Source: CAZPUS01 sp964589825 (GTDB taxonomy: Bacteria > Fibrobacterota > Chitinivibrionia > Chitinivibrionales > WJKA01). Taken from it: DNA of 64,000 nt. Position 1 is the stretch's first letter. Every line of letters starts with the position of its first letter. The position numbers and the translations under genes are program-made. Under the pieces are notes generated by a model. That model worked only from the letters and a program-made list of their open reading frames with translations. It had not been told where the DNA came from and searched no databases. Location: positions 41,575-105,574 of the forward strand of contig CAZPUS010000007.1 of NCBI GenBank assembly GCA_964589825.1. The letters are read 5' to 3'. Positions 34,864-43,685 of this stretch are shown here, one piece after another.

Positions 34864-35508
34864 ATGTATCAGGTATTCAACACGCATGCACAGCAGTATG
34901 AAAAGTGGTTCGATACGCATACTCACGCGTATCGATCCGAACTTATGGCGGTACAAACCCTGCTGCCGCAGCATCTGACAGGTATGGAAATCGGACTGGG
35001 GACCGCACGTTTCTGCAGCCCGCTGGGGATAACCCATGGCGTGGAGCCATCAACCGCAATGCGCCGCGTTGCCCGAAGTCGGGGAATCAACGTGGTTGCG
35101 GGGGTCGGAGAAAATCTGCCCTATAAAAACGAGCGTTTCGGATTCGCGCTCATGGTAACCACGATCTGTTTTGTCGACAACGCACTAAAATGCTGCAGGG
35201 AAACTTTTCGGGTACTGCATCGCAATGGCGCCTTTGTCGTCGGTTTCGTAGATCGTGAGAGCTTTCTGGGTAGACAATACCAGGAAAAAAAGCACGGCCA
35301 TATTTTTTACCGGGACGCACATTTTTTTTCGATCGATGACGTGCAAAAACTCATGTGTAAAGCCGGATTCGTTGATTTTGAATACAGACAAACGCTTTTT
35401 GAGCGACCCTCGCGGCTCAATGAACCCCATGAGTGCGCGCAGGGGTATGGATCGGGTGCGTTCGTGGTGCTCCGCGGATGGAAGCGCACATCGCGACCTC
35501 GTGCATGA
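34864..35508 (+). CDS. Class I SAM-dependent methyltransferase
   Basis: A 214-residue methyltransferase of the Methyltransf_11 type. Motif I is shortened (GMEIGLGTARFCSPLG), followed by GVEPSTAMRRVARSRG, motif LPYKNERFGFALMVTTICFVD and NGAFVVGFVDRES. The substrate cannot be told. It starts 28 nt after the MBL gene, so they are probably co-transcribed. Confidence 0.85.
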   Translation: MYQVFNTHAQQYEKWFDTHTHAYRSELMAVQTLLPQHLTGMEIGLGTARFCSPLGITHGVEPSTAMRRVARSRGINVVAGVGENLPYKNERFGFALMVTTICFVDNALKCCRETFRVLHRNGAFVVGFVDRESFLGRQYQEKKHGHIFYRDAHFFSIDDVQKLMCKAGFVDFEYRQTLFERPSRLNEPHECAQGYGSGAFVVLRGWKRTSRPRA

Positions 35509-35661
35509 GCGATCGGGCTGGATATCCTCTGAACCGAGCGATTATACATGCGCCATCAAAATCGCTTAATTCAGGTTTCATCAAAACAAGCCTCAGCTCA
35601 GGTGCTATGCAGTTGCTGCAGCTACGTTCTCCAATCTATATTATGACAAAGGAGAATTTTT

Positions 35662-36039
35662 ATGACAACACCTTATGCCGATTCCGAAGATAAACTGCCA
35701 CAGCCCGAGAATATGCGTCGCATGAATGCGCCCGATGCCGCATCCTGGCATAAGGGACTGTGCGGCGACACAATGGAGATGTACCTGGTAATCGATGGCG
35801 GTATCATCACCGAAGCCTCCTTTTTCACCGATGGATGCAGTGCATCCCGTCTGTGCGGAAGTGCGGCGGCTCTGCTTGTCCGGGGAACAAGTGTATCAGA
35901 GGCACTGGCCATATCACCCGCCTCGGTGAGCGACAAAGTGGGGCGGCTTTCCCCGGAGGAAACTCATTGTGCGATTCTTGCCGCAATCACACTGCATAAA
36001 GCACTTGCAGATCATCTTCTCCATATTCAGATGGGCTGA
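35662..36039 (+). CDS. IscU/NifU-like iron-sulfur scaffold domain protein
   Basis: A 125-residue protein with the ligand set of IscU/NifU scaffolds: Cys34-x-Asp36 in LCGDTMEM, Cys59 in DGCSAS, and His102-Cys103 in THCAIL. An extra Cys65 follows. The N-terminal 30 residues are a short charged extension. No cysteine desulfurase gene is near; the next gene is a 2Fe-2S-containing corrinoid activase, so it may supply that cluster or act in a specialised repair role. An AAAGGAG site precedes the ATG. Confidence 0.8.
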   Translation: MTTPYADSEDKLPQPENMRRMNAPDAASWHKGLCGDTMEMYLVIDGGIITEASFFTDGCSASRLCGSAAALLVRGTSVSEALAISPASVSDKVGRLSPEETHCAILAAITLHKALADHLLHIQMG

Positions 36040-36195
36040 ACTTTTTGTATCCTTTTTTCAAAGGATACACATACCGATGTTTTTATTCTGAATATCGTTT
36101 AAAACCAAAATATGAAATAACACAATACCCCTTACCTGAGCGGTTTTTATAATGAATTCGCTCGGTTCGGGCCATAGACAGCCAGGAAGCGAATA

Positions 36196-38037
36196 ATGAG
36201 CAAAAAAGAGGTGAAAATTACATTCACCAGACCAAAAACAGATGTCTACGTGCTTGAAGGAACACCTTTGCTGGAAGCTGCAACACGAGCCGGTATCATT
36301 ATCCATACGCCCTGTGGAGGACGCGGCACGTGTGGTAAGTGTAAAGTAAAGATACTTTCCGGCACGACTCATCCCACCGAAACCGAATCCACCACACTTG
36401 GGAAAGAACTCATTGATCAGGGTTTCAGGCTTGCCTGCATGACAAAAGTTACCGAACCGCTTCTGGTGGAAGTCCCGGCGGAATCTCTTTTTAATAAAAA
36501 AATCGAAATACTCGCCACCGGTGAAAACGAAAAAATCGCGCTTCGCCCGAGTATCCGCAAAACCCGTTTTGAACTTCCGCCCCCCAGTCGTGAGGATCCG
36601 CTTCCCGACCTCGCACGCCTTCGAAGAGCCATCGGTGACGTAACCGTTTCGTATGAAATGCTTCGCATTATCCCGGGGTTTTTACGTGCTCACGACTGGA
36701 ATGCAACCGCAGTCGTCTCCAATGAGCATCTCATTGCACTGGAAAGTGGTGATACTTCGGATATCCTCTACGGTGTGGCCTGTGACATCGGTACCACAAC
36801 TATTGTAAGCTCACTGGTCGATCTTACCACCGGTGAAGAAGTGACAAATGCATCGTGTATTAATCCCCAGACCTCGTACGGTGATGATGTAATTTCCCGT
36901 ATTGCGCATATCAGAGAACAGCCACATACGCTTACCGAATTGCAGTCTTCGGTGATCACTGCACTGAATGGCCTGATAAACCAGCTGACCGAAAAAGTCC
37001 CTCGCGCACACGGTCGAATTTACGAAATGGCTGTCGCAGGCAATACCACAATGCAGCAGATTCTGTGCGGCTACGATCCCTCCGCACTCGGAGAGCTCCC
37101 GTTTGTGCCTGCATTCGACACATGCCAGCGGGTACACGCGTCGCATGTCGGGCTCAAAATCCACCCGGAAGCCGATATATGCGTATACGGACAGATAGGA
37201 GGCTTTATCGGAGGAGATACCCTCGCCTGTATGGTCTCTGCACGTATTGACACATGGAATAAACCGGTGTTGCTGGTCGATATAGGAACAAATGGTGAAA
37301 TTGTGCTCGCATATGATGGGAAAATTCATGCCACCTCCACGGCGGCAGGCCCTGCATTCGAAGGTGGTCGCATTACGCAGGGGATGCGTGGCACCATAGG
37401 GGCAATAGAAAAGGTAATCATCGGGGACGATGTCGAATATAACGTCATCGGGAACACCGTACCGATAGGAATATGCGGAAGCGGACTGATCGATGCCGCG
37501 GCCCAGCTTCGTCGCAAGGGAATTATCGATATGATGGGAAAAATATGCAGCCGGGACGAAGTACCCAAAAATACCGATCCCCGCCTTATTGACCGTATAA
37601 TCCAAGATGAAAATAATCAGAAAGGATTTGTACTCGTGCCTGCGCATGATTCGGGACGCGACAGCGCCATTGTACTCTACCAGCGCGATATCAGAGAACT
37701 GCAACTGGCTTCGGGCGCCATCCGTGCCGGTATCTCGATACTTCTGAAACGTGCAGGTATAACTGTCAAAGAGCTTGATACAGTATTGCTTGCAGGCGCG
37801 TTCGGGACCTTTATACGTCGAAGCAGCGCCCTGGGAACCGGCATTCTGCCGCCAATCGATCCGGGAAAAATCCGCTCTATCGGCAATGCCGCCCTTTCAG
37901 GATCCCGGCTAGCATTGCTCTCTCTCGATGAAAGGGATTATTCGGAAAAACTCCGTGCCAATACGACATTCATCGATCTCTCAATGGATCAGGAATTCAA
38001 CACGGAATTCGGCATGTCAATGATGTTTCCGGAGTAA
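36196..38037 (+). CDS. RACo-type reductive activator of corrinoid enzymes
   Basis: ATP-dependent activator that rescues inactive cob(II)alamin in corrinoid methyltransferase proteins. The 613-residue protein has an N-terminal 2Fe-2S ferredoxin domain (Cys40, Cys46, Cys49 in CGGRGTCGKC, Cys81 in LACMTK), a linker, and an ASKHA ATPase domain starting GVACDIGTTTIVSSLVDL (near 193), with VDIGTNGEIVLAYDG and GICGSGLIDAAAQL. This is the DUF4445/RACo family. No corrinoid protein or methyltransferase MtrH/MetH gene is in the window, so the client is elsewhere. AGGAAG precedes the ATG, and a strong terminator follows. Confidence 0.92.
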   Translation: MSKKEVKITFTRPKTDVYVLEGTPLLEAATRAGIIIHTPCGGRGTCGKCKVKILSGTTHPTETESTTLGKELIDQGFRLACMTKVTEPLLVEVPAESLFNKKIEILATGENEKIALRPSIRKTRFELPPPSREDPLPDLARLRRAIGDVTVSYEMLRIIPGFLRAHDWNATAVVSNEHLIALESGDTSDILYGVACDIGTTTIVSSLVDLTTGEEVTNASCINPQTSYGDDVISRIAHIREQPHTLTELQSSVITALNGLINQLTEKVPRAHGRIYEMAVAGNTTMQQILCGYDPSALGELPFVPAFDTCQRVHASHVGLKIHPEADICVYGQIGGFIGGDTLACMVSARIDTWNKPVLLVDIGTNGEIVLAYDGKIHATSTAAGPAFEGGRITQGMRGTIGAIEKVIIGDDVEYNVIGNTVPIGICGSGLIDAAAQLRRKGIIDMMGKICSRDEVPKNTDPRLIDRIIQDENNQKGFVLVPAHDSGRDSAIVLYQRDIRELQLASGAIRAGISILLKRAGITVKELDTVLLAGAFGTFIRRSSALGTGILPPIDPGKIRSIGNAALSGSRLALLSLDERDYSEKLRANTTFIDLSMDQEFNTEFGMSMMFPE

Positions 38038-38044
38038 CAAACAA

Positions 38045-38072
38045 AAAAGGCGCGGCTTATGCCGCGCCTTTT
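38045..38072. terminator. Strong bidirectional terminator
   Basis: A perfect 12-bp stem AAAAGGCGCGGC / GCCGCGCCTTTT with a TTAT loop, flanked by A and T runs. It lies between the convergent RACo and FlgM-like genes and can serve both. Confidence 0.9.
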
Positions 38073-38109
38073 CAGGACCGTCTTCACATTTATCGTCTCG
38101 TACAATTAC

Positions 38110-38448
38110 TCAGTTATGTGTATTCAGGAACGGGTCGAGAATACTGTCATCCGCCATCTTTTTGAGTGCACGGTACATATTGTTTTCGAGCGGATAGTCA
38201 TTATGTTCGATACGTTTTTTAATCTTCTTTACTATGCTCCAGCGCTCGTCAGGAAGCGAGTCTATCTTTTTGCGCACTTGCGCAACCGTATTCGCCTCCG
38301 ATGATATGCTAACCTGCGCCGCAGAATCTTTTTCAGCATCAACAGCTGCATTTTTGCGTGCCGGCCGGACAGAAGGAGCATTACGGTACACCTCTCGGGA
38401 CGTTTCCGGGGCGTGATACGCCTGGTAGTTTTGTGTGTAAATGTTCAT
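38110..38448 (-). CDS. FlgM-like anti-sigma-28 family protein
   Basis: A 112-residue protein whose C-terminal half (VSISSEANTVAQVRKKIDS, PDERWSIVKKIKKRIEHNDY) follows the FlgM pattern of a serine-rich VSIS start, two amphipathic helices and a conserved Arg-Ile-Glu-x-x-x-Tyr element. The N-terminal half is low-complexity and probably disordered, also as in FlgM. FlgM holds sigma-28 until the flagellar hook is finished. No flagellar genes are nearby, so it may be an orphan or regulate another sigma factor. Start is firm (AGGAGG, seven bases). Confidence 0.6.
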   Translation of the reverse strand: MNIYTQNYQAYHAPETSREVYRNAPSVRPARKNAAVDAEKDSAAQVSISSEANTVAQVRKKIDSLPDERWSIVKKIKKRIEHNDYPLENNMYRALKKMADDSILDPFLNTHN

Positions 38449-39032
38449 GATTCCACCTCCTGTGGTTCATTCCTCTCGTCTCTGGGGTACTGTTCCGTCC
38501 CTGGATCATATTCCCTCCGTGGATGTCCCCGTATATTCTTCGTATACTTCCATGTGTATTCTTCATTATAGTTATCGGCATTTGGCAAAAGTACTTTAAT
38601 TGGATCATAAAGAGTCCCTTCTAATCAACTCGTTTAATTACAAAGTGTTACGTTTTTTATCATCATTTAAACACATGCCGGATCCCAAGATGGACACAAT
38701 CGGACCACCTTTATTTGAACCATGGATACAAGGTAACACGGCACACAAACACCGCAATACCGGCGAAACGATATATACACCAATAAATACCCTCTGTTTT
38801 AATTGGTAGCAGCCCTGAACTTCTTTTATCTTTTTTATTTTAAGCTGGTTATGAGTGTTTGGATGCGCAGATCTGCGTTATGTCACCTCTCAGAAATACC
38901 GGTATATGCAAATCAGACCACCTTGGCATACTGGATAAACGCATTCCCCCCAATAAACCCGTCGGTTTATCCTTCGCCATACCGTATTACCGTATTACTG
39001 ATAGTATTATTACATTGCCCACACCCATATCG
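38449..39032. other. Gene-free interval
   Basis: These 584 nt upstream of the FlgM-like gene and downstream of the CsgG-like gene contain only short frames without ribosome sites or recognisable protein features. It is AT-rich, with no clear repeat or hairpin. It presumably carries the FlgM-like gene promoter at its left end. Confidence 0.5.
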
Positions 39033-40454
39033 CTATAATGGCAGGATAATCGTACCTGCGACAAACAGCTCCAGAGCCCGCATATCCATCAGCGGGTTTT
39101 CATCCAGATCAACGCTGTACATATCATCCGAGTCCTTCACCAATACCGGGGTCAAACCAACATCGACCCCTATGGTGCCCACCGCCTGAAGACCACCCAG
39201 CAGTACTGCAATGCCCCCCTCGGCTCGAATACCAAATTCAAATTTACGCTCACGAGCATCCAATTGAACCGCGGCGACATCGGGAAGATAGATGTCGGTA
39301 CGTATTTCACTCGACGTAATAAAAGAAAAGACCGGGCCCAACATTACCATGGGTTTAATAACACCGGTGGGAAGATCGAGCCGAAGTGCGGGAACGATTC
39401 TGACGTACTGCTGCTGCAGCATAAAGAGTGAATCGTCCATAGAATACATATTCCCGGAACGTGCGTAGCCACCATCCCTGGATCCGAAAAGCATTTCCGC
39501 CTGAATATAGATGTCGGATGAAAACGAATAGAGCATTACTCCGCCAAAATGAAACCCGTTTCCGGCATCAATATTCCAGCCCGAATCCATCATAGCCATA
39601 CTGTAGTAATCACTACCTGAGTAACCTGCTTTAAAACCGCTCAACAGCCGCTTCCTCCCTGATTTATTTGTGTTGCCCTCATTTTTATCAGAGCCGGACA
39701 CTTCCTGCACCGGATTTTGAGGCTTCTCTCCGGAGCGGGGTGCAATACTGTTGGATGTATGCGTTTTTTTCCCATAATAGACACTATCATTGAGTACACG
39801 CGTATCGGTGCTTTCCGAATCCTTGCGTGTCTGCTGCTGCGAATGCGCAGACGCCCCATCTCCAGCAATGTTCAATAAGGAATGTTTCGTTTTTCCGTAA
39901 TAGGCCTCATCATCAAGTACGTATTCGTTCTCCGTCTCTTTGTCCCGGGTATCACCGGTCTCGGTTTGCGCAGATGCATCGATACCTGCAAGCTGCCGCG
40001 CAAGGGTGGGGATCCCTTCACGAAGGACCCTGCTCATACTTCCCACGATCTCGGCATCCACACTTTTTTCAATTGATCCGTGGGCAACGTCGACCATTCT
40101 TAACGAGATATAGTAGACGTTTTCCAGTTTTCCGACACTGCCGGTAACAAGGTAGCCTACCCCGATCATCTGTCCCATTTCGACTGCACACGATTTACTT
40201 GTACACCCGGTCTGCTGAAACCCCTGCTCTTTAAGTATTTCCGCAACCTGTTCACGCTCCATCAGCTTCCATGCGGAATGCTCGAATAACTCACTCTGCA
40301 GTTTATCGGTAAGAATGGATGCATGCTGCTGAGACATGTTTTTCCCCTGCAGTTCGATCACCGCAACGGTAAGCGTATCGGCATAGGCAATTGCGCCACA
40401 AAAAAACATAATGCCCACCGTCGTCCTTAATGCAAGAAATGACATCCGCCGCAT
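39033..40454 (-). CDS. Secreted CsgG/FlgO-like protein with C-terminal outer-membrane barrel
   Basis: A 473-residue exported protein. After a signal peptide (about 1-25) comes a CsgG/LpoB/FlgO-like alpha/beta domain (LTVAVIELQGKNMS, WKLMEREQVAEILKEQGFQ, GVGYLVTGSVGKL). A low-complexity linker with two similar units (YYGKTKHSLLNIA and YYGKKTHTSNSIA) follows, then a beta-rich C-terminus (about 275-473, GFKAGYSGSDYYS to AGTIILPL) typical of small outer-membrane barrels. Probably an outer-membrane protein whose periplasmic domain faces the peptidoglycan. The role is unknown. Confidence 0.72.
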   Translation of the reverse strand: MRRMSFLALRTTVGIMFFCGAIAYADTLTVAVIELQGKNMSQQHASILTDKLQSELFEHSAWKLMEREQVAEILKEQGFQQTGCTSKSCAVEMGQMIGVGYLVTGSVGKLENVYYISLRMVDVAHGSIEKSVDAEIVGSMSRVLREGIPTLARQLAGIDASAQTETGDTRDKETENEYVLDDEAYYGKTKHSLLNIAGDGASAHSQQQTRKDSESTDTRVLNDSVYYGKKTHTSNSIAPRSGEKPQNPVQEVSGSDKNEGNTNKSGRKRLLSGFKAGYSGSDYYSMAMMDSGWNIDAGNGFHFGGVMLYSFSSDIYIQAEMLFGSRDGGYARSGNMYSMDDSLFMLQQQYVRIVPALRLDLPTGVIKPMVMLGPVFSFITSSEIRTDIYLPDVAAVQLDARERKFEFGIRAEGGIAVLLGGLQAVGTIGVDVGLTPVLVKDSDDMYSVDLDENPLMDMRALELFVAGTIILPL

Positions 40455-40516
40455 CTACGACCATCCTTTCACTTAACGCAATCTGTTTCCGGGGTATAAG
40501 ATACTTTTTTCTTTGC

Positions 40517-41407
40517 TCAGAATGCAAAAAACGTATCGAGCATCTGTCGATATTCGAGCTGTATATTTCGATTGTACCGTACCGCCGCCTCATATGCCAC
40601 TTTCTGGTTCCCTGAAAAATACCGCCGCCACACCGCCACTCCCCATACGGTAAAATCCATCCCTGCGATATACCGCTGACGCCGGGTATTCGCAGTAACC
40701 AGTCGATACCCGTTCCATACTTCGATGGAAGTAAGTGCGGTATTAAGAAGAAAACCGCCGATCGCGTGATACCAGTCTTTGCTCAACGCCTGACCTGCGC
40801 CGGGGATCCTTCCTGAAAGCGCATGCGCGAGCCTGGGATGCACAAAATCCTGCGCATCGTACCAGTCAAGCAGAGAATCAAGCATCTCAATACGTCGATT
40901 GATGCCTTTTACAGAATCGAGCCGTGCGATCAATACGCGCGCCGAATCGGTTTCGTACCGGTAGGCATACATGTAGATACGTATATGCGCGAGGGTGTCC
41001 CGATATGCGTCGGGTACTGCATTGGTCTCCATGGCGGACAGTTCAAAACGTGCAAGCCGGAATTCTCTTCGCTGAATACAGTTCCGTACAAGTGCGGTAT
41101 GCACACGCGCCCTCAGTTGTGCAGATGTGTTGCCGTTTGCCATGGAGAGCGCCTCTTCGTAATGATCAGCGGCATTGCGAAGTTTTCCCAACCGTGTGTA
41201 CCATCTGCCCATCCAGTAGTGCGCCTTCACGCGATGGATCGAATCCACACTAAGAAACCGCTTCATTTCGTGTACCGCAAAACGGTAATTTCCCTGTGCG
41301 GCGAGCCGACGGGCGAACGTAAAGAGCGAATCGTGTAGCTGCCCGTATGCATTAAATTCGCAACAGGCGCATACAACAATCGCTGCAGCAATACAAATTC
41401 GTTTCAT
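40517..41407 (-). CDS. Exported TPR protein with C-terminal membrane domain (last gene of envelope operon)
   Basis: A 296-residue protein with a signal peptide and two to four TPR-like helix pairs (NYRFAVHEMKRFLSVDS, AHYWMGRWYTRLGKL, AADHYEEALSMANG). The C-terminal domain begins LSGRIPGAGQALSKDW and has hydrophobic helices (GGFLLNTALTSIEVWNGY, AGMDFTVWGVAVWRRY). The same build (TPR plus PG-x-G...W domain) occurs in the gene before it, so the two are distant paralogues. Its ATG overlaps the upstream stop (ATGA). Probably part of an envelope complex with the LolA-like and YidD proteins. Confidence 0.75.
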   Translation of the reverse strand: MKRICIAAAIVVCACCEFNAYGQLHDSLFTFARRLAAQGNYRFAVHEMKRFLSVDSIHRVKAHYWMGRWYTRLGKLRNAADHYEEALSMANGNTSAQLRARVHTALVRNCIQRREFRLARFELSAMETNAVPDAYRDTLAHIRIYMYAYRYETDSARVLIARLDSVKGINRRIEMLDSLLDWYDAQDFVHPRLAHALSGRIPGAGQALSKDWYHAIGGFLLNTALTSIEVWNGYRLVTANTRRQRYIAGMDFTVWGVAVWRRYFSGNQKVAYEAAVRYNRNIQLEYRQMLDTFFAF

Positions 41408-42246
41408 AAGCCCCGGTAAATCCGCTGTGCACGTTGTTCGAGTTGTTGTTTTCGGTCCCGATTGAAAAGCTTTACCCCGGTGAGCGCTCCGTAGATACTG
41501 CCTGCGTAAAAAAGCGCGCTTATGGTTCCGACCGTTGCCGCACGTGTATATGCGTCATGATGATAGTAATAATAGGCAACACCGCCAAAGGTCCCGACTA
41601 CCGAAAGGCTGAACAAACCGTCTTTCCATTGACCGGTGTAGGTGTGTCCAAGACCGGGGACCACGGAGAGTAGTCCGGCATAGATATAGCGCTTAGGGGT
41701 GAAATTGACCAGTGTATCGGTTATACGCGCCATGGCACGCGCCTTTTGTATATGTGCGGAGCCGGAGTCTATACGCTGAAAATCTTTTCGTGCATGCGCG
41801 TATCTGTGCTGCAGCAGCCGGGTATACCCCCGCAGCAATATACAGCTGTCGGTGCGGGAATCCCGAAGCATCGATTGCGCCTTGTCGATACGATGCAGCG
41901 AAAGATATGACTGCGCCGCCCGATACCTGGCCACCGTATAGACCTCATGCAATGAGTCGATGTGCAGAAACCGTTCGATCGCCTTCTGATGCAGTCCCGC
42001 CCGGCGGTAGCTCATCCCGAGCATGTAGCGCCAGGTGGGAACCATTGTAGTACTGTCGCTGAAATAGATAAGCCGTTCGTACTCCAGTGCCGCAAGAAGA
42101 AAATCACCCTCTTTGTACAGCCGGTTCGCAAACTGCGGCTGTGCAGCACATGGACCGGCAAAAGAGGCCGATACCAAAACCGTAATCAAAAGAATGACCG
42201 CATACACTCCGCCTGAAAAACTCACTCGTCTCGATGATCTCCCCAT
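41404..42246 (-). CDS. Exported TPR protein with C-terminal membrane domain
   Basis: A 280-residue protein with an N-terminal hydrophobic signal (about 13-35), TPR-like repeats (FLLAALEYERLIYFSDS, WRYMLGMSYRRAGLHQKAIE, YTVARYRAAQSYLSLHRIDKA) and a C-terminal domain with SVVPGLGHTYTGQWKDGLFS followed by two membrane helices. The C-terminal motif resembles small DUF5683-like membrane domains. It begins 25 nt inside the yidD gene and overlaps its successor by 4 nt, so it is tightly coupled. The start codon is uncertain because no clear ribosome site is seen. Confidence 0.72.
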   Translation of the reverse strand: MGRSSRRVSFSGGVYAVILLITVLVSASFAGPCAAQPQFANRLYKEGDFLLAALEYERLIYFSDSTTMVPTWRYMLGMSYRRAGLHQKAIERFLHIDSLHEVYTVARYRAAQSYLSLHRIDKAQSMLRDSRTDSCILLRGYTRLLQHRYAHARKDFQRIDSGSAHIQKARAMARITDTLVNFTPKRYIYAGLLSVVPGLGHTYTGQWKDGLFSLSVVGTFGGVAYYYYHHDAYTRAATVGTISALFYAGSIYGALTGVKLFNRDRKQQLEQRAQRIYRGL

Positions 42247-42704
42247 AATACATGTCTTTCTATCGGATCTTTGTTATGAAAGTAATCGTCTGCCTTGGGA
42301 TAGCGTCCTTCGGTATACGGATTACAGCGTAACAGCCGGTCGCTTGCCATGAGTGTCCCCTGTACGGGCCCGTACTCCTTAACCGATTCAGCCGCAAAAT
42401 GCGAGCATGAAGGTCTGAACTGACAGGATGATCCGTCCTGAGAGGAAAAAATCACCTGATAACCCCTGATGAGCAATTCCAGCGCCATACTGAGAGGATT
42501 GGTGTGCTCCCAGGGAGCACTCGCCGCCACTTTCTGTTGCTCGTACGCTTTATTCGTCATACCATACTGCAGAAGACCGAATTCAGTGGAATCGCCCACC
42601 ACCACAGAGGCAGTATCACGACTGCGTGTCTCAAACGTTGTTGCGGCGCTATTTGCACCCGTACAAGCACACAAAAATAACACGCACATTATCCCCGCTC
42701 GCAT
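42222..42704 (-). CDS. yidD: YidD-domain protein with export signal
   Basis: A 160-residue protein. Residues about 65-150 match YidD (DUF37), the membrane insertion efficiency factor: LELLIRGYQVIFS, the hallmark FRPSCSHFAAESVKEYG and RLLRCNPYTEG. Ordinary YidD is 70-120 residues, cytoplasmic-side and has no signal peptide. This one starts MRAGIMCVLFLCACTGA, a signal with a possible lipobox (LCAC), so it may be exported or lipid-anchored. The start at 42704 has AAGGA seven bases upstream and lies 4 nt past the LolA-like gene. Its partners here are LolA-like and TPR proteins, not yidC or rnpA. Confidence 0.82.
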   Translation of the reverse strand: MRAGIMCVLFLCACTGANSAATTFETRSRDTASVVVGDSTEFGLLQYGMTNKAYEQQKVAASAPWEHTNPLSMALELLIRGYQVIFSSQDGSSCQFRPSCSHFAAESVKEYGPVQGTLMASDRLLRCNPYTEGRYPKADDYFHNKDPIERHVLWGDHRDE

Positions 42705-42708
42705 GGTA

Positions 42709-43548
42709 TTAATCCTTTGATACAGCGGTGGTATCCCCGGCACTGTAGTCCGGCTCCACAATAACGGCTGCGCTGTCAACCGGTATGGTAAATGCCTGCG
42801 TCGTCATGCCGGTATTAAACCGCACCCGCGTATAATGGATTTTATCGGTTTTCATCACCTTCTCACTGACGCTTTTGCTCAGAATACGGGTAGGAAAAAA
42901 TGTCGCGGTTTCCGGCACCCGTATTGCATCGTAAAACACCTTTTGAGACACAAGCACCCCGTCGGTATCGTACAGCTCTATACCGACAAGATATTTTTTT
43001 TCTGTATCGAGTTTCAGCAGAATTTTGGACAGGTTCTGCCAGCCGTTTTTTGGAGTTGCCGATACTACTGCTGCGGTATCACCTACAAAACCCGCAAAGC
43101 TGAACTCATAGACATCCCGCATTGTCTGCAATTCATTCATCTTGATATGACCGAGCTGGTGCATTATACGTCGCTCAATTGGATTGAGACTGTCGCTTGT
43201 AAACCGCATCCCCCTTTTTTTATCAACCGAATAGAATGTATAAGCCGAATCGGTTGCCATAAAAAACTCCTCTGCCGGAGCAAAAAAATGGATCCGCACA
43301 TGGTCCGGGCGCAGATACCGTATACTCCCTTCAAAGCGCTGCAGAGGCGTCATGCTGGTTGTCTGTTCGTGTATTAATTTGCACTGTATTGTCTCGATTT
43401 TTTTGCTGCGTGCAATACAGGTATCGATCAATGCAATAATCTCGCCCTGGGATAGGGTGTCCGGATACGCCCCGCGGACGTTAGAAATACAAAGGGTACC
43501 CACCAGTATTGTCAGGCCTAACCGTCGTATAAAACCTCTCTTACACAT
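42709..43548 (-). CDS. LolA-like outer-membrane lipoprotein carrier
   Basis: A 279-residue periplasmic protein with a signal peptide (MCKRGFIRRLGLTILVGTLC...) and a LolA/LolB-like half-barrel: IETIQCKLIHEQTT, RFEGSIRYLRPDHVRIHF, NLSKILLKLDTEKKYLVGIELYD, FYDAIRVPETATFFPT. LolA carries lipoproteins across the periplasm. It is longer than typical LolA (about 200) and contains an extra segment. It is the first gene of an operon with YidD and two TPR proteins. The ATG at 43548 has AAGG upstream; the longer frame to 43581 does not. Confidence 0.75.
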   Translation of the reverse strand: MCKRGFIRRLGLTILVGTLCISNVRGAYPDTLSQGEIIALIDTCIARSKKIETIQCKLIHEQTTSMTPLQRFEGSIRYLRPDHVRIHFFAPAEEFFMATDSAYTFYSVDKKRGMRFTSDSLNPIERRIMHQLGHIKMNELQTMRDVYEFSFAGFVGDTAAVVSATPKNGWQNLSKILLKLDTEKKYLVGIELYDTDGVLVSQKVFYDAIRVPETATFFPTRILSKSVSEKVMKTDKIHYTRVRFNTGMTTQAFTIPVDSAAVIVEPDYSAGDTTAVSKD

Positions 43549-43583
43549 ATAGCTTACCTTGAATTGCGCCGCTGTAGACAATT

Positions 43584-43602
43584 GCTGTTGCGCCGCAACA
43601 GC
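43584..43602. promoter_or_regulatory. Perfect hairpin before the LolA-like operon
   Basis: GCTGTTGC and GCAACAGC face each other around a 3-nt loop, 36 nt upstream of the first gene of the LolA-YidD-TPR operon. No T run follows on either strand, so it is more likely an operator or leader hairpin than a terminator. Confidence 0.35.
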
Positions 43603-43616
43603 ATAAAAACAACATT

Positions 43617-43645
43617 AAAAAAGGGGTGATACAACGACCACCCCT
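43617..43645 (-). terminator. Rho-independent terminator of the small secreted-protein gene
   Basis: On the minus strand AGGGGTG / CACCCCT with a ten-base loop is followed by a run of six T. It lies 41 nt after the stop at 43686 and separates that gene from the LolA-like operon. Confidence 0.8.
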
Positions 43646-43685
43646 CTTCATACAGATTGATTAATGCATATTGTAATATACAAAA

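Noticed and set aside
36047..36068. Perfect 9-bp hairpin GTATCCTTT/AAAGGATAC after the IscU-like gene
   Set aside because: No T run follows on the plus strand, so I do not call it a terminator; it may be one of low efficiency but the evidence is thin.
38600..39189. Two plus-strand frames in the 38449-39032 interval
   Set aside because: No ribosome sites, and the second runs into the antisense of the CsgG-like gene; composition is not protein-like.
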